Shown: positions 52,670 to 60,344 of the stretch, piece by piece
Numbering within the stretch: the first letter of the stretch is position 1
Layout of the letters: the number at the start of each line of letters is the position of its first letter
Assembly: GCF_002797685.1 (NCBI RefSeq)
Contig: NZ_PGFH01000001.1
Coordinates: forward strand, 1,426,001-1,490,000
Direction: 5' to 3'
Source: Salinibacterium amurskyense
GTDB taxonomy: Bacteria > Actinomycetota > Actinomycetes > Actinomycetales > Microbacteriaceae
DNA: 64,000 nucleotides
Made by a program: the position numbers and the translations under genes
Notes under the pieces: generated by a model
What the model saw: only the letters and a program-made list of their open reading frames with translations
What the model was told of the DNA's origin: nothing
The model's database searches: none

Positions 52670-53508
52670 GCGAGCTGCTCGAAGTATCCGACCTCGTTAT
52701 CGAGTATCACGGCGCGACTGTTGTGCGCGCTGTCGACGAAGTCTCCTTGACGATCGCCCCCGGTGAAGTTCTTGCTCTCGTGGGGGAGAGCGGCTGTGGC
52801 AAGTCGAGTCTCGCGCGTGCCGTCGTCGGCATGGAAAAGCCTCGTTCTGGTGCCGTCACCTACCGTGACGCCGAAGTCCCTCTGCTCGGCGTGCGTCGCC
52901 GCAAGGCGCAGTTCACGTCGATTCAGATGGTTTTTCAAGACCCCAATTCGTCGCTCAATCCGCGCATCCGCGTCGGCCAACAGATCTCCGAGGGCATTCG
53001 TGCAGCGGTTGAGCGTGGTGCCGAAGGCTCGCAGCCCGAAGAATGGCTAGAACGCGTGGGCCTGCCCACCACCATGGTGTCGCGCTACGCCCACGAGCTA
53101 TCGGGTGGTCAGCGTCAACGCGTCGCTATCGCACGAGCTCTTGCCGCACGCCCCGATCTGTTGGTGGCTGACGAACCGATTTCTGCTTTGGATGCCTCGA
53201 GCCAGGCTTCTGTCGCTGACATGATGCGCAAGCTCGCACTCGATGCCGGCGCCGGGTTGCTCTTCATCTCTCACGACCTCGCGATCGTGCGTCTCATTGC
53301 CGACCGCACCGTCGTGATGTATCGCGGCAAGATCGTCGAATCGGGAGTATCCGATCTCATCTGGAACGATCCCGTACATCCCTACACTCGGGCGCTGATC
53401 TCGGCGATTCCCGAGCCAGACGGCAAGGGCATTCTGCCCGCGGCTCCCGCTGCGGAAGCCCCCGAAGAGTGGCGGCTGACGATGCCTGAGGCTCTGAACC
53501 GCGTCTAA
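52666..53508 (+). CDS. ABC transporter ATPase, DppF type, second system
   Basis: A 280-residue ABC ATPase with Walker A GESGCGKSS, signature LSGGQRQR, Walker B VADEPISALD and switch His FISHDLAIV. It has the usual DPVHPYTRALISAIPEPD C-terminal region. It is the last gene of the operon; with the DppD-type protein it forms the ATPase heterodimer. Confidence 0.94.
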   Translation: MSELLEVSDLVIEYHGATVVRAVDEVSLTIAPGEVLALVGESGCGKSSLARAVVGMEKPRSGAVTYRDAEVPLLGVRRRKAQFTSIQMVFQDPNSSLNPRIRVGQQISEGIRAAVERGAEGSQPEEWLERVGLPTTMVSRYAHELSGGQRQRVAIARALAARPDLLVADEPISALDASSQASVADMMRKLALDAGAGLLFISHDLAIVRLIADRTVVMYRGKIVESGVSDLIWNDPVHPYTRALISAIPEPDGKGILPAAPAAEAPEEWRLTMPEALNRV

Positions 53509-53663
53509 TTGGCGTAAATGTAGTTACACGCTTGTATTTTCCCGGATTTGTCAGGGATAATGTCCCCAAGCGGTTCGCCGCACAACTTAATAGCCAAAAG
53601 TGCCGTCACAGGTACCGTTCGTGGGTCGATGGGGAAGTCGCACCCAAACGGAACGGAGATATC

Positions 53664-54167
53664 GTGACTGCACACAACGCTCGCGGAGTGCTCTACGTGC
53701 ACTCTGCTCCTCGCGCGCTCTGCCCACATATTGAGTGGGCTGCTGGTCGCGCTCTCGAACGCGCCGTGAACTTCGATTGGGACAACCAACCGGTGCTCAA
53801 GGGATCTCAGCGTGCCGAGTTCTACTGGGAAGGCCCGCAGGGCTCCGGTGCGGTGCTCGCTGCTGCGCTCCGCGGCTGGGAGCACCTTCGTTTCGAAGTG
53901 ACCGAAGACCCGAGCCCCGGCTCCGACGGCGGACGATGGATGCACACGCCCGATCTCGGAATCTTCTTCGCGCAGACCGATAGCGTCGGCAACATGGTGA
54001 TCCCCGAGGATCGCCTGCGTTACGCGATGGAAGTTGCCGGTTCCGATGCGTTCGAACTGCATCGTGAACTCCGCTTGGCACTCGGCCAGGCTTGGGACGA
54101 CGAGCTTGAGTCGTTCCGTCACGCCAGTCAAGACTCTGCAGTTGTGTGGCTCCACAAGGTAGGTTGA
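53664..54167 (+). CDS. DUF3145 protein
   Basis: A 167-residue protein with the actinobacterial DUF3145 pattern: RGVLYVHSAPRALCPHIEWA at the start, FYWEGPQGSGAVLAAALRGW, and HLRFEVTEDPSPGSDGGRWM. GTG 53664 has GGAG with a 5-nt spacer. The family is restricted to actinobacteria and has no known biochemical function. A 51-residue ORF follows after 2 nt. Confidence 0.9.
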   Translation: MTAHNARGVLYVHSAPRALCPHIEWAAGRALERAVNFDWDNQPVLKGSQRAEFYWEGPQGSGAVLAAALRGWEHLRFEVTEDPSPGSDGGRWMHTPDLGIFFAQTDSVGNMVIPEDRLRYAMEVAGSDAFELHRELRLALGQAWDDELESFRHASQDSAVVWLHKVG

Positions 54168-54169
54168 CC

Positions 54170-54325
54170 ATGATTTCCGAACGTACGCACACTCCAGAAG
54201 TAGCGGTTGACACACGGATTCCACTGATCGAGTGGCAGGACTGCACCGATGTCGTGCTCGACGCTGTCGACTCGCCCTTCGATGGCGAGTGCACCCTCCA
54301 CGACGGATGCCGCTCCATCCTTTGA
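54170..54325 (+). CDS. Small cysteine-containing protein (51 aa) downstream of DUF3145
   Basis: ATG 54170 follows the DUF3145 stop by 2 nt, with AAGGTAGG about 6 nt upstream. The 51-residue acidic product has three cysteines (DCTDV, GECTLHDGC) in a pattern that could bind a metal. A hairpin lies directly after its stop, which supports a transcription unit ending here. No family is recognised. Confidence 0.5.
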   Translation: MISERTHTPEVAVDTRIPLIEWQDCTDVVLDAVDSPFDGECTLHDGCRSIL

Positions 54326-54326
54326 C

Positions 54327-54351
54327 GCGTTGCATCTTCTGAATGCAGCGC
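54327..54351 (+). terminator. Hairpin after the DUF3145/small-ORF unit
   Basis: GCGTTGCAT pairs with ATGCAGCGC (9 bp, one G-T) around CTTCTGA, starting 2 bp after the 51-aa ORF stop. The remaining 209 bp to the SDR gene contain no gene I can call. Confidence 0.5.
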
Positions 54352-54560
54352 CTTCATTCCTGCGCTGAAAAGCCATCTGCACATTTGTGTTGCTGTTTGT
54401 TCGCTGCGAGCGTGCCGTTCAGGTGGCTTGCAGCAGACTCCCGGAGTAGCGTTGAAACGTGGCCGGAAGTATTCGGGCACGGTTGCCACAACGGGCCGTC
54501 CTCGGGTCCTCGGGCCATCTCCTTCCGGCTGAAACCGATTCAGTATTTGGAAGGAACACC

Positions 54561-55301
54561 ATGTCTCGCTTTGACGGAAAAGTAGTTCTCATCAGCGGCG
54601 GCGCCCGCGGAATGGGCGAATCGCACAGTCGCGGAGTCGTCGCGGAGGGCGGCAAGGTCGTCATTACTGACGTTCTCGACGCCGAAGGTCAGGCTCTGGC
54701 TGACGAGCTGGGCGAAAACGCCATCTATGCGCACCTCGACGTCACCAAAGAAGACGAGTGGAACGCCGCGGTCAAGCTTGCGGTCGACACCTTCGGTGGC
54801 CTCAACGTGCTCATCAACAACGCCGGCATAGTGAACTTCGGAACCCTCGACGGGTACACCGAGAAGGACTGGTCGTTGATTATCGGCATCAACCTCACCG
54901 GATCGTTCCTCGGCATCCGCGCGGCAGCTCCTGAACTCGTCAAGAATGAGACCTCGGCCATCGTCAACATCTCGTCGACTGCCGGCATGCAGGGCTTTGC
55001 GGCGCTGCACGGCTACACGGCATCCAAGTTTGGACTCCGTGGTCTCACGAAGTCAGTTGCGATGGAGCTGGGCCCGCAGGGTGTTCGAGTGAACTCGGTA
55101 CACCCCGGAAACATCCGTACGCCGATGACTGACGGTCTCGGCATCGACGAGACTCGCACCCCGATTCCTCGCCTGGGCGAAGCAGAGGAAGTTACCAAGA
55201 TGGTGCTCTTCCTTGCCAGCGAGGACTCGAGCTACTCGACCGGTTCTGAATTCATCATCGACGGTGGAGTGCTCGCCGGCGAGGGCGCAGTGCCTCAGTA
55301 G
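54561..55301 (+). CDS. Short-chain dehydrogenase/reductase (classical SDR)
   Basis: A 246-residue NAD(P)-dependent oxidoreductase. The cofactor motif is LISGGARGMGES near residue 10. An Asp at the end of the second strand (VVITDVL) favours NAD(H). NNAG is present, then the catalytic Ser in NISSTAGMQG, and Tyr and Lys in YTASK near residue 151. The C-terminal part resembles hydroxysteroid or glucose dehydrogenase-like SDRs, but the substrate is unknown. AAGGAACACC precedes ATG 54561. Confidence 0.92.
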   Translation: MSRFDGKVVLISGGARGMGESHSRGVVAEGGKVVITDVLDAEGQALADELGENAIYAHLDVTKEDEWNAAVKLAVDTFGGLNVLINNAGIVNFGTLDGYTEKDWSLIIGINLTGSFLGIRAAAPELVKNETSAIVNISSTAGMQGFAALHGYTASKFGLRGLTKSVAMELGPQGVRVNSVHPGNIRTPMTDGLGIDETRTPIPRLGEAEEVTKMVLFLASEDSSYSTGSEFIIDGGVLAGEGAVPQ

Positions 55302-55307
55302 TTAATA

Positions 55308-55333
55308 CCTCAGCAGTTACAGTTCTGCTGAGG
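55308..55333 (+). terminator. Hairpin after the SDR gene
   Basis: CCTCAGCAG pairs perfectly with CTGCTGAGG around an 8-base loop, starting 6 bp after the stop. No T-run follows directly; a stronger hairpin lies 48 bp further on. Confidence 0.6.
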
Positions 55334-55380
55334 CGTGGGCACGGAAAAGTCGTCTCTCGCCTCATCGCACTCGTTAACGA

Positions 55381-55421
55381 CACATCGCCCGCCTCGATCT
55401 TATGATCCGGCGGGCGATGTG
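55381..55421. terminator. Bidirectional terminator between SDR and fabF
   Basis: A perfect 13-bp stem, CACATCGCCCGCC with GGCGGGCGATGTG, has a 15-base loop that itself contains GATC-TTAT-GATC. It is followed by TTGTT on the plus strand. It sits between the convergent SDR and fabF genes. Confidence 0.75.
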
Positions 55422-55463
55422 TTGTTAAGCGCTTACCGGCACGGCCGACGAGCGCAGCGGAGC

Positions 55464-56699
55464 TTAGACCGAGCGGAACGCTGCAACAGCGTTGTGGCCG
55501 CCGAAGCCGAACGAGTTGCTAATCGCCAGTTGGGGTCCCGAGCCGAGGTCGCGAGGAGACGTAACGACGTCCAGCGGAATCGCCGGGTCCTGGTTGGTGA
55601 GGTTAATCGTCGGGGGAGCCGTGCGGTGGTGGAGAGCCAAGACCGTGAAGATGGCCTCGAGTGCTCCTGTGCCGCCCAAGAGGTGGCCTGTGGCGCCCTT
55701 GGTGGCCGAGACGGGAATGTTCGGCAGGTGGTCGCCAAAGATGCGCAGAAGCGCCTTGTACTCGGCGATGTCACCAACAGGTGTACTCGTCGCGTGAGCG
55801 TTGATGTGAGTAACTTCCTCTGGCGTTGCTCCGGCCGCTTCGAGAGCATCGCGGACAGCGCGTGCTGCAGCGGTTCCCTCGGGGTCGGGCGCAGTGATGT
55901 GGAACGAGTCACTCGTCACAGCACCGCCGGCGAGCTCAGCGTAGATGCGAGCACCACGGGCGAGCGCGTGTTCTTCGGTCTCGAGAACGAGCGTTGCCGC
56001 TCCTTCGCCGAGTACGAAACCATCACGGGACACGTCGTAGGGGCGTGAGGCCGTTGCCGGGTCGTCATTCCGCTTCGAGAGTGCTTGCATCGACGCGAAG
56101 GCGGCGATGGGAAGCGGGTGAACCACGGCTTCCGTTCCACCGGCGATGACGACATCCGCAAGTCCAGCCTGCAGGTGCGCGTACGCGTTGGCGAGAGCCT
56201 CGGTGCTGGAAGCGCACGCGGAGACGTCGGTGCGAGCGTACGCACGCGAAGGAATCGCCATGCTGATTGCGGCCGCAGCGGCATTCGGCATGAGCATCGG
56301 GATCGTCATGGGAAGAACACGACGGGGGCCCTTTTCGCGCAGGGTGTCCCAGGCGTCGAGGAGGGTCCAGAGTCCACCGATTCCGGTGGAGTAGTCGACA
56401 CCGATACGAACGGGGTCTACATCGGGGGAGCCGGCATCCGCCCAGGCTTCACGAGCCGAGATGAGGGCGAACTGGCTAGAGGGGTCAAGACGCTTGTATT
56501 CAACGCGCTCAAGAACTTCCTCGGGGCGAACCTTGGCTTCAGCAGCGAAGGTCACGGGCAACTCGTGCTTGGCGACCCATTCGTGCTCAAGGGCACGCGC
56601 GCCGGATTCGCCAGCGAGAAGGGCGTTCCACGACTCGGTCGCGGTTCCGCCGATGGGCGTAGTGGCACCGATACCGGTGACAACGATCTTTTTGGTCAT
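55464..56699 (-). CDS. fabF: 3-oxoacyl-[ACP] synthase II FabF
   Basis: An elongating beta-ketoacyl-ACP synthase of type II fatty acid synthesis. The 411-residue protein has the Cys-His-His triad: DVSACASSTEA near residue 160, INAHATSTPVGD near residue 300 and KGATGHLLGGTG near residue 335. It ends with the usual SFGFGGHNAVAAF. Last gene of the fabD-fabH-acpP-fabF cluster on the minus strand. Confidence 0.97.
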   Translation of the reverse strand: MTKKIVVTGIGATTPIGGTATESWNALLAGESGARALEHEWVAKHELPVTFAAEAKVRPEEVLERVEYKRLDPSSQFALISAREAWADAGSPDVDPVRIGVDYSTGIGGLWTLLDAWDTLREKGPRRVLPMTIPMLMPNAAAAAISMAIPSRAYARTDVSACASSTEALANAYAHLQAGLADVVIAGGTEAVVHPLPIAAFASMQALSKRNDDPATASRPYDVSRDGFVLGEGAATLVLETEEHALARGARIYAELAGGAVTSDSFHITAPDPEGTAAARAVRDALEAAGATPEEVTHINAHATSTPVGDIAEYKALLRIFGDHLPNIPVSATKGATGHLLGGTGALEAIFTVLALHHRTAPPTINLTNQDPAIPLDVVTSPRDLGSGPQLAISNSFGFGGHNAVAAFRSV

Positions 56700-56767
56700 T
56701 TCACGTTCCTTTAGAGTGCATGGCTCAGAAAGTCGGCCAACGGCAGACTTCTGGAGTGCTGCGCGGA

Positions 56768-56794
56768 GGCCAACCGCAACGAGTGCGGTTGGCC
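56768..56794 (-). terminator. Intercistronic hairpin between acpP and fabF
   Basis: A perfect 11-bp stem, GGCCAACCGCA with TGCGGTTGGCC around ACGAG, lies in the 113-bp gap. Partial termination here would make more ACP than FabF, which fits the cellular need for abundant ACP (inference). Confidence 0.6.
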
Positions 56795-56812
56795 GTCCAC
56801 GACGAGCGGGTG

Positions 56813-57061
56813 TTACGCCTGAGCGTTGGTGATGAAGCTCACTGCGTCACCGACGGTCTTGAGGTTCTTTACCTCTTCGTCGGGGATCTTGACGTCGAAC
56901 TTCTCTTCTGCGTTGACAACGATCGTCATCATCGAGATCGAGTCGATGTCGAGGTCATCGGTGAACGACTTGCCCATCTCAACAGTGTCGGTCGCAATGC
57001 CGGTCTCGTCGTTGATGAGCTCAGCCAATCCGGCCATAACTTCTTCAGTGGACAGTGCCAT
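56813..57061 (-). CDS. acpP: Acyl carrier protein
   Basis: An 82-residue acidic protein that carries growing acyl chains on 4'-phosphopantetheine. The attachment Ser is in DLDIDSISMM near residue 41, the usual DSL motif with Ile in place of Leu. The helical pattern and size are typical. It lies between fabH and fabF. Confidence 0.97.
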   Translation of the reverse strand: MALSTEEVMAGLAELINDETGIATDTVEMGKSFTDDLDIDSISMMTIVVNAEEKFDVKIPDEEVKNLKTVGDAVSFITNAQA

Positions 57062-57129
57062 GTTTTTCTCCTTGGGATGTAAATTGACCGTTAGCCAGTG
57101 TAGGCCAGCGGCAGTGATTCTTAGGGTTA

Positions 57130-58134
57130 CTACGGCAGAACGATTACCTGCGCGCCGAAGACAAGGCCCGCACCGAAACCAATCTGGAGGGCGAGGCCGC
57201 CACTCAGTTCGGGGTTCTCTTCGAGCAGACGATGAGTCGCCAGCGGTATGGATGCTGCTGACGAGTTGCCCATCTCGGCAACATCGCGAGCGATCACCAC
57301 AGATTCGGGCAGCTTGAGTTGCTTAGCGAACTCGTCGATGATGCGCATGTTGGCCTGGTGGGGGATGAACGCGGCCAAGTCGTCTGCGGTGATTCCCGCA
57401 ACATCCAGAGCTTCCTTCGCCACCTTGGCCATGTCCCAAACAGCCCAACGGAAGACCGTCTGGCCCTCCTGGCGCAGAGTCGGCCACGCAGCGTCGCCTT
57501 CGCGGAAGTCGACAAGAGTCGCGTTCATCTTGATCGCATCGGCCTTCGAACCATCCGAACCCCACACTGGGGCGGAGATGCCGGGGGTATCGCTCGGGCC
57601 GATGACAACCGCTCCGGCGCCGTCGGCAAGAAGGAACGAGATACTGCGGTCGGTCGGGTCAACAATGTCGGAGAGCTTCTCGGCACCGATGACGAGTGCG
57701 TACTTTGCAGCACCCGCGCGAATCAGAGCATCAGCTTGAGTCACCGCGTAGCTGAAACCAGCGCAAGCAGCGTTGATGTCGTACGCCGCAGCGGGGTTAG
57801 CACCCACGCGGTCGGCAACAACGGCGGACATCGAGGGGGTCTGCAGAACGTTGCTGATCGTGGCAATAATCACGAGGTCGATGTCTGCGGGGTCGATACC
57901 CGACTTCTCGATCGCTTCGCGAGCCGCGTCAACGGCGAGGTCGACAGCGAGAATGCCAGCGGATGCGCGGCGGCGCGTGATCATGCCAGTGCGCTGTTGA
58001 ATCCACTCATCGCTCGAGTCAATCGCTTCGACGAGCTGGTTGTTGTCAACGACGAGGTCACCACGGGCGGCGCCGTAGCTATAGATCTTCGTGAACTGTG
58101 ACCCGGCGGACTGGGTGAGGGTGGGTGCGGTCAT
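57130..58134 (-). CDS. fabH: 3-oxoacyl-[ACP] synthase III FabH
   Basis: It starts fatty acid synthesis by condensing acyl-CoA with malonyl-ACP. The 334-residue protein has the catalytic Cys in NAACAGFSYAV near residue 125, His in FIPHQANMRI and Asn in EMGNSSAASIPLA. In Microbacteriaceae this enzyme is expected to prefer branched primers. Its start overlaps the fabD stop by 4 nt. Confidence 0.96.
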   Translation of the reverse strand: MTAPTLTQSAGSQFTKIYSYGAARGDLVVDNNQLVEAIDSSDEWIQQRTGMITRRRASAGILAVDLAVDAAREAIEKSGIDPADIDLVIIATISNVLQTPSMSAVVADRVGANPAAAYDINAACAGFSYAVTQADALIRAGAAKYALVIGAEKLSDIVDPTDRSISFLLADGAGAVVIGPSDTPGISAPVWGSDGSKADAIKMNATLVDFREGDAAWPTLRQEGQTVFRWAVWDMAKVAKEALDVAGITADDLAAFIPHQANMRIIDEFAKQLKLPESVVIARDVAEMGNSSAASIPLATHRLLEENPELSGGLALQIGFGAGLVFGAQVIVLP

Positions 58135-59051
58135 GCGTTGGCCTCCATCAGGTCAAATGCTGCGGATAGATCATCGGGGGTCTTCACTGCTACAGCAGGA
58201 ATTCCGCGAAGGCCGCGCTTAGCGAGACCCGTCAGTGCGCCTGCGGGCGCAAGTTCGATGATGCCGGTGACGCCGGCATCCGCCAGCGAGTTCATGGTGA
58301 GATCCCATCGAACCGGCGAAGAAACCTGGCCAACGAGAAGGTCAACGAAGTGTGAACCGCTCTCGATCAGCGAGCCATCGCGGTTCGTGTAGATCGGCAG
58401 CGAAGGATCGTTCGCGGTGAGGTCGGCAGCCACGGTTTCGAGGTGCGCGACCGCGGGCTGCATGTAACGCGTGTGGAAGGCGCCGGCGACCTGCAGCGGC
58501 ACGACACGCGTTCCCTTGAGTGGTTCTTCGGCGAGCTTGGCGAGTGCGTCGAGTGCTCCGGCGACAACGATCTGACCGCCACCGTTGAAGTTGGCCGGCT
58601 GAAGGCCGAGTTCGGCGAGACGCTCGAGCAGCGCAGTTTCGTCTCCACCGATGACGGCAGACATTCCTGTGGTCTCGAGTGCCGCCGCGGCGGCCATGGC
58701 CGATCCGCGCTGCACGACAAAGCGCATCGCGTCGTCTTCAGAGAGGATGCCCGCAGCGGCTGCCGCGGTGATCTCGCCAACGGAGTGACCGGCAACGGCA
58801 CCAATGTGCTTGCGACGGCCTCCGGCAGTCAGCGCGCTGAGGGTGAGCAGGCCAGCAGCCACGATGAGCGGCTGAGCCACCGCGGTGTCGCGAATCGTGT
58901 CGGCATCCGAAGTCGTGCCGTGCGCGATCAGATCGATCCCGGCAGCCTCAGAGATCGCTCCAAGCTGCTCTCGCAGGGCAGGGTCTTCGAGCCAGGGCTC
59001 AAGAAAACCGGGGGTCTGGGAGCCCTGACCGGGCGCTACTACAACAATCAC
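58131..59051 (-). CDS. fabD: Malonyl-CoA:ACP transacylase FabD
   Basis: It loads malonyl groups onto ACP. The 306-residue protein starts with VVAPGQGSQTPGFLEPWL and has the nucleophile Ser in AVAGHSVGEITAA near residue 92, Arg in FVVQRGSAM and His in VAGAFHTRYM near residue 198. The start is GTG (59049-59051). It follows fasR by 93 bp. Confidence 0.96.
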   Translation of the reverse strand: MIVVVAPGQGSQTPGFLEPWLEDPALREQLGAISEAAGIDLIAHGTTSDADTIRDTAVAQPLIVAAGLLTLSALTAGGRRKHIGAVAGHSVGEITAAAAAGILSEDDAMRFVVQRGSAMAAAAALETTGMSAVIGGDETALLERLAELGLQPANFNGGGQIVVAGALDALAKLAEEPLKGTRVVPLQVAGAFHTRYMQPAVAHLETVAADLTANDPSLPIYTNRDGSLIESGSHFVDLLVGQVSSPVRWDLTMNSLADAGVTGIIELAPAGALTGLAKRGLRGIPAVAVKTPDDLSAAFDLMEANA

Positions 59052-59144
59052 TTAGCTAGTCTGCCAATCTTTCGTCGGAATCGCTTGGATGACCCCACCA
59101 AAGCTCGACGGGATCGTTGTGTGAACTCACCAAACGGCGGAACG

Positions 59145-60293
59145 CTAGCGAGCGCGTCCGGGCTCGGGCTCAGAAATCGAACCCACGATGAGGGCTGCTT
59201 GCAAGATCAGCGCTTCGCGCGCTCCCGTGGCATCCCAGCCAATGACTTCGCTGACCCGCTTCAAGCGGTATCGAACGGTGTTGGGGTGCACGAAAAGCTC
59301 GCGTGCGGTGGCCTCGAGAGACCTGCCGTTGTCGAGATAGCACCACAGCGTCGTGAGCAGGTCGGTCGAATGGGCTTGAAGTGGTTTGTAGATCTTGTTG
59401 ATGAGGGTCGAGCGAGCGAGCGGATCTCCCGCGAAAGCACGCTCCGGCAGCAGATCGTTCGCCAAAGTTGGGCGGGGAGCATTGCGCCACGATCGAGCGA
59501 CGGCAAAGCCAGCCAGAGCTGCCTTCGCGCTCTTCGAAGCATCAACAAGGCTCGGAACCTCCGGGCCGAGCACGAGGTGCCCGCTACCGAAGCCAGGCTC
59601 CAACTGCTCAGCGATCGTGATGAACGGCAGTGGCTCCTCGTCGTCGGTTTTCTCCGAGCGGGGTGCTGCGCGGCCGATGACAAGCACTAGGCGCGAACCT
59701 TGCACTCCGATGAGAACATCGGCGTCGAGGTGACGAGCTGTACGACGCAATTGGTCAACGTCGAGCATCCGCGGGGAAGTGCCCACGAGTACGCACACTT
59801 CGCCATGACCGTTCCAGCCCAGAGCCGCAATGCGACTCGGCAGTTCGTTGTCGTACTCACCGCTGAGGATCGAGTCAACAACGAGAGCCTCAAGGCGCGC
59901 ATCCCACAGTCCGCGTGCTTCAGCGGCACGGGCGTACACGTCGGCGGCGGCGAAGGCGACCTCTCGCGAGTACAACAGAATTGCTTCGCGCAGTACGTCG
60001 TCGTCAGCCTTGACCCGCGCTTCAACAACTTCGACCGCAATACGGATGAGCTGCAAAGTTTGGAGCAGTGACACCGACCGCAAAAGCTCGCGGGGAGCCG
60101 CACCAAAAACGTCAGCCGCGATCCACGGGGTGGAGGTGGGGTCTTCAAACCAGCTGATGAAGCTGGTAATTCCGGCCTGAGCGACGAGCCCGACGGCGGA
60201 ACGCCGCCCTGGAGGGATTTCTCCGTACCAGGGCAGCGTGTCCTCGAGACGCTTGAGCGTCGCCGTCGATAGTTCGCCCGAGATCACACGCAA
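59145..60293 (-). CDS. fasR: FasR-type fatty acid synthesis regulator (PucR/CdaR-like helix-turn-helix)
   Basis: A regulator placed immediately upstream of fabD, as in streptomycetes where FasR activates fabDHPF. The protein has a long sensor region with MPPGRRS-type segment PWYGEIPPGRRSAVGLVAQA, a GGDEF-like middle part, and a C-terminal PucR-type helix-turn-helix (SLEATARELFVHPNTVRYRL). The first standard start codon is TTG 60293, giving 382 residues. The frame continues upstream in a plausible KTKAQTLAWLRV helix to the aceE stop at 60345-60347 without ATG or GTG, so the true start may be ATT at 60333-60335. Confidence 0.88.
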   Translation of the reverse strand: MRVISGELSTATLKRLEDTLPWYGEIPPGRRSAVGLVAQAGITSFISWFEDPTSTPWIAADVFGAAPRELLRSVSLLQTLQLIRIAVEVVEARVKADDDVLREAILLYSREVAFAAADVYARAAEARGLWDARLEALVVDSILSGEYDNELPSRIAALGWNGHGEVCVLVGTSPRMLDVDQLRRTARHLDADVLIGVQGSRLVLVIGRAAPRSEKTDDEEPLPFITIAEQLEPGFGSGHLVLGPEVPSLVDASKSAKAALAGFAVARSWRNAPRPTLANDLLPERAFAGDPLARSTLINKIYKPLQAHSTDLLTTLWCYLDNGRSLEATARELFVHPNTVRYRLKRVSEVIGWDATGAREALILQAALIVGSISEPEPGRAR

Positions 60294-60344
60294 CCAGGCG
60301 AGCGTTTGCGCCTTGGTCTTCTGTACCGGGGGAATTGTTTTTGC

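Noticed and set aside
55464-59051. Polyketide or secondary-metabolite cluster
   Set aside because: The KS, KSIII, AT and ACP are single, housekeeping-type FAS II proteins in the standard fabD-fabH-acpP-fabF order.
58443-59690. A 415-codon plus-strand ORF opposite fabD and fasR
   Set aside because: It crosses two real minus-strand genes and has no family features.
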